NCBI RefSeq assembly: GCF_007680845.1
Contig: NZ_VEIY01000001.1
Span: 566,227 to 630,226, forward strand
Origin: Curtobacterium pusillum
Lineage (GTDB): Bacteria > Actinomycetota > Actinomycetes > Actinomycetales > Microbacteriaceae
Length of the DNA: 64,000 bases
Direction of reading: 5' to 3'
Under the pieces are notes generated by a model, which searched no databases, was not told where the DNA came from, and saw only the letters and a program-made list of their open reading frames with translations. Positions 63,280 through 64,000 of this stretch are shown piece after piece. The position numbers and the translations under genes are program-made. Position 1 is the stretch's first letter. Each line of letters begins with the position of its first letter.

Positions 63280-64000
63280 GTGACCCTCGACCTCCTCTCG
63301 CTGTACCAGGACCTCCACGCCCACCCGGAACTCGGCTTCCAGGAACACCGCACGGCCGGCATCGTCGCCGACCGGCTCGCGGAGATCGGGGGGATCGAGG
63401 TCACCACCGGCGTCGGCGGCACCGGTGTCGTCGGCGTCCTGTCGAACGGCGACGGCCCGGTCGTCTGGCTCCGTGCCGACATGGACGGCCTGCCCGTGCA
63501 GGAGCGCACCGGGCTGCCGTACGCGAGCGAGCACACCGGCCGCGACGAGGACGGCAACGAGGTGCCGACGATGCACGCCTGCGGCCACGACATCCACGTG
63601 ACCTGGCTGCTCGGCACGCTCGAGCGCCTCGCGGCGACCACCACCGAGTGGCACGGCACGGTCGTCGCCGTGTTCCAGCCGGCGGAGGAGGTCATCTCCG
63701 GCGCACGGGCAATGGTCGAGGACGGGCTCGCCGACCGCTTCCCGAAGCCGGACGTCGTCCTCGGGCAGCACTCCGCCCCGGCTCCGGTCGGCATCGTCGC
63801 GGTGGGCAGCGGTCCGGTCATGGCCTCGAGCGACCGGCTCACGGTGACGTTCAACGGCCGTGGTGCGCACGGTTCGGCGCCCCAGGCGTCGCTCGACCCG
63901 ATCGTCACGGCCGCGTCGGCCGTGGTGCGGTTGCAGACCGTCGTCTCGCGCGAGGTGTCCCCGAGCGACGCCGGGGTCGTCACCGTCGGGAGCTTCCACT
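63280..64000 (+). CDS. M20 family amidohydrolase, 3' end outside the window
   Basis: The first 240 residues of an M20D-type amidohydrolase (hippurate or N-acyl-amino-acid hydrolase). Metal ligands: the HACGHDIHVTW cluster and Glu-Glu in FQPAEEVISGA. RADMDGLPVQERTG and the start of the dimerisation domain (FNGRGAHGSAPQ) are also seen. I start at the GTG at 63280: a TACGGT box 7 bases upstream suggests a leaderless message; a GTG at 63271 is the alternative. Confidence 0.9.
   Translation, partial: MTLDLLSLYQDLHAHPELGFQEHRTAGIVADRLAEIGGIEVTTGVGGTGVVGVLSNGDGPVVWLRADMDGLPVQERTGLPYASEHTGRDEDGNEVPTMHACGHDIHVTWLLGTLERLAATTTEWHGTVVAVFQPAEEVISGARAMVEDGLADRFPKPDVVLGQHSAPAPVGIVAVGSGPVMASSDRLTVTFNGRGAHGSAPQASLDPIVTAASAVVRLQTVVSREVSPSDAGVVTVGSFH

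Overview
The window is about 71% GC, with GTG/TTG starts, many apparently leaderless genes (a TANNNT -10 box 6-8 bases before the start codon), a GcvTHP set behind a tandem glycine riboswitch and LAxTG-type wall sorting. This fits a high-GC Gram-positive actinobacterium of the Microbacteriaceae, and Curtobacterium is my best guess. It reads as ordinary chromosome with a few accessory patches. I see no rRNA, tRNA, insertion sequence, prophage or CRISPR array.

1-14.8 kb is a conserved housekeeping block: cis-prenyltransferase, PIN-PhoH (PhoH2), fumarase, carbonic anhydrase, exonuclease VII (xseA/xseB), ispH, an M18 aminopeptidase, divergent class II aldolase (fbaA) and glpX, and rmuC. Most of these genes also lie near each other in Mycobacterium tuberculosis (Rv1086 to Rv1110 region).

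14.9-26.5 kb is a complete myo-inositol catabolic operon: iolC, a Cgl0159-type TIM-barrel gene, then iolA, iolB, iolD, iolE, iolG, iolH, a transaldolase-family gene and a tautomerase that looks like malonate semialdehyde decarboxylase. A convergent GntR/UTRA regulator follows. Many genes overlap by 4-8 bases. A good sigma-A promoter and a GntR-like operator precede iolC, and a similar operator lies upstream of the gntR gene. No inositol transporter and no classical iolJ are present.

26.5-33.2 kb is mixed: SRPBCC protein, DEDDh exonuclease, ychF, methyltransferase, then a patch of small unknown genes with an HTH-nucleotidyltransferase fusion and an 18-bp palindrome. 33.3-36 kb holds the most unusual locus: a sortase-anchored cohesin protein translationally coupled to a secreted dockerin-amidase.

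36-44.6 kb is an accessory run of small enzymes and regulators (PEP-mutase family, PatB-type lyase, HicB-like protein with a broken HTH partner, GNATs, TetR/oxidoreductase pair with twin operators, LysR, RHH-VOC pair, BlaI-M56-FBP operon). 44.7-51.6 kb carries the riboswitch-controlled glycine cleavage genes and an S9 peptidase. 51.6-59 kb is an oligopeptide ABC transporter (lipoprotein, oversized DppB, DppC, fused DppDF) with a PH-domain membrane protein on the opposite strand inside it. The end holds a second PH protein, peroxiredoxin, CPBP protease, typA and the start of an M20 amidohydrolase.

Intergenic DNA is marked by a family of long near-perfect palindromes (3470, 36010, 49522), which share a core with a 29-base dispersed element (28282, 36910, 59026).
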